Assembly: GCA_031273775.1 (NCBI GenBank)
Contig: JAISRF010000232.1
Coordinates: 1 to 23,403 of the forward strand
Reading direction: 5' to 3'
Source: Oscillospiraceae bacterium
GTDB taxonomy: Bacteria; Bacillota; Clostridia; Oscillospirales; Acutalibacteraceae
DNA: 23,403 bases
Shown piece by piece: positions 21,026-23,403 of this stretch. How positions within the stretch are numbered: position 1 is the first letter of the stretch; each line of letters begins with the position of its first letter. The position numbers and the translations under genes were made by a program. The notes under the pieces were generated by a model. It worked only from the letters and a program-made list of their open reading frames with translations, did no database searches and was not told where the DNA came from.

Positions 21026-23206
21026 ATGTTCGAAAACTGTAAAACCTTCTCGCTGGAGCTGGCGGGCAGACCCCTCACCATTGAAACCGGTAAGTTAGCT
21101 CAGCTTGCCAGCGGTTCCTGTCTGGTTCGCTACGGCGAAACGGTGGTACTGTGTGCCGCCACCATGAGCGAAAAACCCCGCGATGGCATAGACTTCTTCC
21201 CCTTGTCCGTGGACTTTGAGGAAAAGCTGTACGCCGTGGGCAAAATCCCCGGATCGTTTATGCGGCGGGAAGGCCGCCCCAGTGAAAAGGCGGTTTTGGC
21301 CTCCCGCGTGATTGACCGCCCCATTCGCCCACTCTTCCCCAAGGATATGCGCAATGATGTCTCGGTGGTTTGTACCGTCATGTCCGTTGATCCCGACTGT
21401 TCCCCCGAAGTAGCAGCCATGATTGGGACAAGCACAGCCCTTTCCATCTCCAATATTCCCTGGAAGGGTCCGGTCAGCTCAGTGGTCGCGGGACTTCTCG
21501 ACGGCGAATTCGTCATCAATCCCACCGCCGAGCAGACGGAAAAATCCAAAATGCTCGTCACCGTTGCCTCCACTGCCAATCTGGTCGCCATGATTGAGGC
21601 GGGCGCTCTCGAGGTCACCAACGACGAAATGTTCGGCGGCATTATGAAAGCTCACGCCGAAAATCAGCGCGTAGTGGCGTTTATCAACCAGATCGCCACC
21701 GAAATCGGGCGGGAGAAAATCCGCTTCGTGTCCAACGACCCCGACCCCGCCATGTACGAGGAAATCAAGGCCTTCGCCATTGAGAAAATCCGAACCGCTC
21801 TGGACACCGACGATAAACGAATCCGCGAAGAACGCCTTTCCCCCATTTATACCGAGGCGCATGAAAAATTTGATTCCGTGTACCCCGATTTGGCAGCCAA
21901 AATAGACGATTGCCTGTACAAAACCCAGAAATATGTAGTCCGCCGCTGGCTTTTGGACGACGGCAAACGCGTGGACGGGCGCGGCATTGACGACATCCGC
22001 CCGCTGGCCAGTGAGGTCGGGCTTCTACCCCGCGTACACGGTTCCGGGCTGTTTACGCGCGGCCAGACGCAGGTTCTCACCATTGCCACCTTAGGGCAGG
22101 TGCGTGATGCTCAGTTACTCGACGGGATTGACGACGAGGAAACCAAGCGGTATATGCACCATTACAATTTCCCCTCTTATTCCGTAGGCGAAACGCGCCC
22201 GAGCCGTGGCCCGGGACGGCGTGAAATCGGCCATGGTGCACTGGCGGAGCGAGCCTTGATTCCCGTCATTCCCAGTGAAGAAGAATTCCCCTACTCCTTG
22301 CGTCTGGTCAGCGAGGTGGTATCCTCCAACGGTTCCACCTCTCAGGGCGCCATCTGCGGCTCCACCTTGGCTCTGATGGACGCCGGCGTGCCGATTAAGG
22401 CACCGGTCGCGGGTATTTCCTGCGGTCTGGTCACCGAAGGCGACCGCTTTATTACCATGGTGGACATTCAGGGACTGGAAGATTTCTTCGGAGACATGGA
22501 CTTCAAGGTCGCGGGTACGCGCAAGGGCATTACCGCCATTCAAATGGATTTGAAGATTGAAGGTCTGACCCCGGAAATCATCCGCGAGGCGCTGGATAAA
22601 ACGTATAAAGCGCGGCTTTATATTTTGGATGAGGTAATGGCAAAGGCGATTGCCGCCCCGCGCGCCGAGCTTTCCAAATACGCTCCAAAAATGCTTTCCA
22701 CCAAGATTGATGTAGACAAAATCCGGGAGGTAATCGGTTCCGGCGGCAAGGTGATTCAAAAAATCTGTGCCGACTGCAACGTGAAAATCGATGTGGAAGA
22801 AGACGGGCGCGTGTTTATTTCGGCCATCGACATTGAGGATTGCAAACGCGCGCTGTTTATGGTGGAAACCATTGCCAACGACCCCGAGGTCGGCGCGATT
22901 TACAAGGGCAAGGTCACGCGCCTGATGTCCTTCGGCGCGTTTGTGGAAATTGCGCCCGGAAAAGAAGGCTTAGTGCATATTTCCCGTCTGGACATCCGCC
23001 GTGTGGACACAGTGGAGTCCGTGGTTCAGGTCGGCGACGAGGTGATTGTCAAGGTCATTGAGATTGACGACCAGGGTCGCGTGAACCTTTCCCGACGCGA
23101 CGCGCTGATTGAGGTCGAGGGCGCGGTGCCCGAAAACGAAATTTCCGACGCGCCGCGCAGACCCGCTCCCAACCGCGGCGGCGGCGGCTTCCGGCCACGG
23201 AGATAA
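21026..23206 (+). CDS. pnp: Polyribonucleotide nucleotidyltransferase (PNPase)
   Basis: A phosphorolytic 3'-5' exoribonuclease and core part of RNA decay. The ATG at 21026 gives 726 residues; AAGGAG lies 12 bases upstream, which is long, and an in-frame TTG at 20990 is less likely because it lies at the foot of the leader hairpin. Two RNase PH domains are present: the first about 8-145 (FFPLSVDFEEK, IPGSFMRREGRPSE), the second about 310-540 (GRGIDDIRPLASEVGLLPRVHGSGLFTRGQTQ, ETRPSRGPGRREIGHGALAERAL), separated by an all-helical linker. A KH domain follows (VIGSGGKVIQKI, about 570-580), then an S1 domain (YKGKVTRLMSFGAFVEIAPGKEGLVHIS region) and a short Arg/Gly tail. All domains appear intact. 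Confidence 0.97.
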   Translation: MFENCKTFSLELAGRPLTIETGKLAQLASGSCLVRYGETVVLCAATMSEKPRDGIDFFPLSVDFEEKLYAVGKIPGSFMRREGRPSEKAVLASRVIDRPIRPLFPKDMRNDVSVVCTVMSVDPDCSPEVAAMIGTSTALSISNIPWKGPVSSVVAGLLDGEFVINPTAEQTEKSKMLVTVASTANLVAMIEAGALEVTNDEMFGGIMKAHAENQRVVAFINQIATEIGREKIRFVSNDPDPAMYEEIKAFAIEKIRTALDTDDKRIREERLSPIYTEAHEKFDSVYPDLAAKIDDCLYKTQKYVVRRWLLDDGKRVDGRGIDDIRPLASEVGLLPRVHGSGLFTRGQTQVLTIATLGQVRDAQLLDGIDDEETKRYMHHYNFPSYSVGETRPSRGPGRREIGHGALAERALIPVIPSEEEFPYSLRLVSEVVSSNGSTSQGAICGSTLALMDAGVPIKAPVAGISCGLVTEGDRFITMVDIQGLEDFFGDMDFKVAGTRKGITAIQMDLKIEGLTPEIIREALDKTYKARLYILDEVMAKAIAAPRAELSKYAPKMLSTKIDVDKIREVIGSGGKVIQKICADCNVKIDVEEDGRVFISAIDIEDCKRALFMVETIANDPEVGAIYKGKVTRLMSFGAFVEIAPGKEGLVHISRLDIRRVDTVESVVQVGDEVIVKVIEIDDQGRVNLSRRDALIEVEGAVPENEISDAPRRPAPNRGGGGFRPRR

Positions 23207-23247
23207 TCCTCGGGAAACCCACCAAATGATCACGAGGGGTTAGTGTC

Positions 23248-23403
23248 ATGAATAATCTGTTTTTACGGTTTTTACCGGCGTTTTCCGGCAGGCTCCAACG
23301 TGCGGGCAACAACGCAATTGACCCGCTGGTGTGGGTGCTTTTAGGTGTCGTCGCGGCGCTGGTTATCGCCGGTATAGTCCTCATGCTGTACAATAACAGG
23401 AAA
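23248..23403 (+). CDS. Small single-helix membrane protein, 3' end outside window
   Basis: Starting at the ATG at 23248, 52 codons stay open to the right edge. GAGGGG lies about 9 bases upstream. After an Arg-rich start (FLRFLPAFSGRLQRAG) there is one strong membrane helix (DPLVWVLLGVVAALVIAGIVLMLY) and then NNRK. It begins 41 bp after pnp and may be in the same transcript. It is not recognised; a CCTCG/CGAGG pair (23211-23237 area) includes the ribosome site and could mask it. It is too short to assign. Confidence 0.5.
   Translation, partial: MNNLFLRFLPAFSGRLQRAGNNAIDPLVWVLLGVVAALVIAGIVLMLYNNRK

Noticed and set aside
22115..22759. 214-codon minus-strand frame inside pnp
   Set aside because: Antisense shadow of the second RNase PH domain and KH region of PNPase, without a ribosome site.

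Overview
The window reads as chromosomal DNA of a low-to-mid GC, endospore-forming Firmicute, most likely a clostridial lineage such as the Oscillospirales. The evidence is a complete spoIIAA-spoIIAB-sigF operon, spoIID, ytfJ and a dacF-type carboxypeptidase, together with strong AGGAGG-type ribosome binding sites and frequent GTG/TTG starts. Most of the window (about 5.4-23.4 kb) is core genome. The left end (1-4.1 kb) is a surface-protein locus.

Left end, all on the minus strand: a TasA/camelysin-like protein with a SipW-type signal peptide; a second, 5'-truncated TasA-like paralogue directly behind it; a sortase-type surface protein ending in IPKTG, a membrane helix and basic residues; a SipW-like signal peptidase; and a secreted beta-sandwich protein that runs off the left edge. 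Together they look like an extracellular fibre or matrix operon carrying its own signal peptidase. A 421-bp gene-free stretch (4130-4550) precedes it. This holds the likely promoter and a perfect 27-bp inverted repeat.

Next come a polytopic membrane protein of unknown function and citrate synthase (minus), with spoIID diverging from citrate synthase (plus). From 13.5 kb back to 8.1 kb runs a minus-strand operon: M50 membrane protease, scpA, scpB, a DUF2953 protein, ytfJ, dacF, an RsuA-family pseudouridine synthase and a small GNAT-like protein. It combines chromosome segregation with spore and envelope functions and has a clear sigma-A promoter at its head. Upstream is the spoIIA operon (15253-13724), then CPBP protease-tadA, then glyA-rarA, all minus.

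At 19.7 kb transcription diverges. On the plus strand are radC, rpsO and pnp, then the start of a small membrane protein cut by the right edge. rpsO has a strong promoter and a 119-nt leader. rpsO and pnp are separated by a short GC hairpin and a long imperfect hairpin placed just as the RNase III-processed leader hairpin of pnp in E. coli.

No rRNA, tRNA, CRISPR array, insertion sequence or prophage gene was seen. The most unusual items are the truncated tandem TasA-like copy with heptamer repeats at its junction, the 27-bp perfect inverted repeat, and the pnp leader hairpin.
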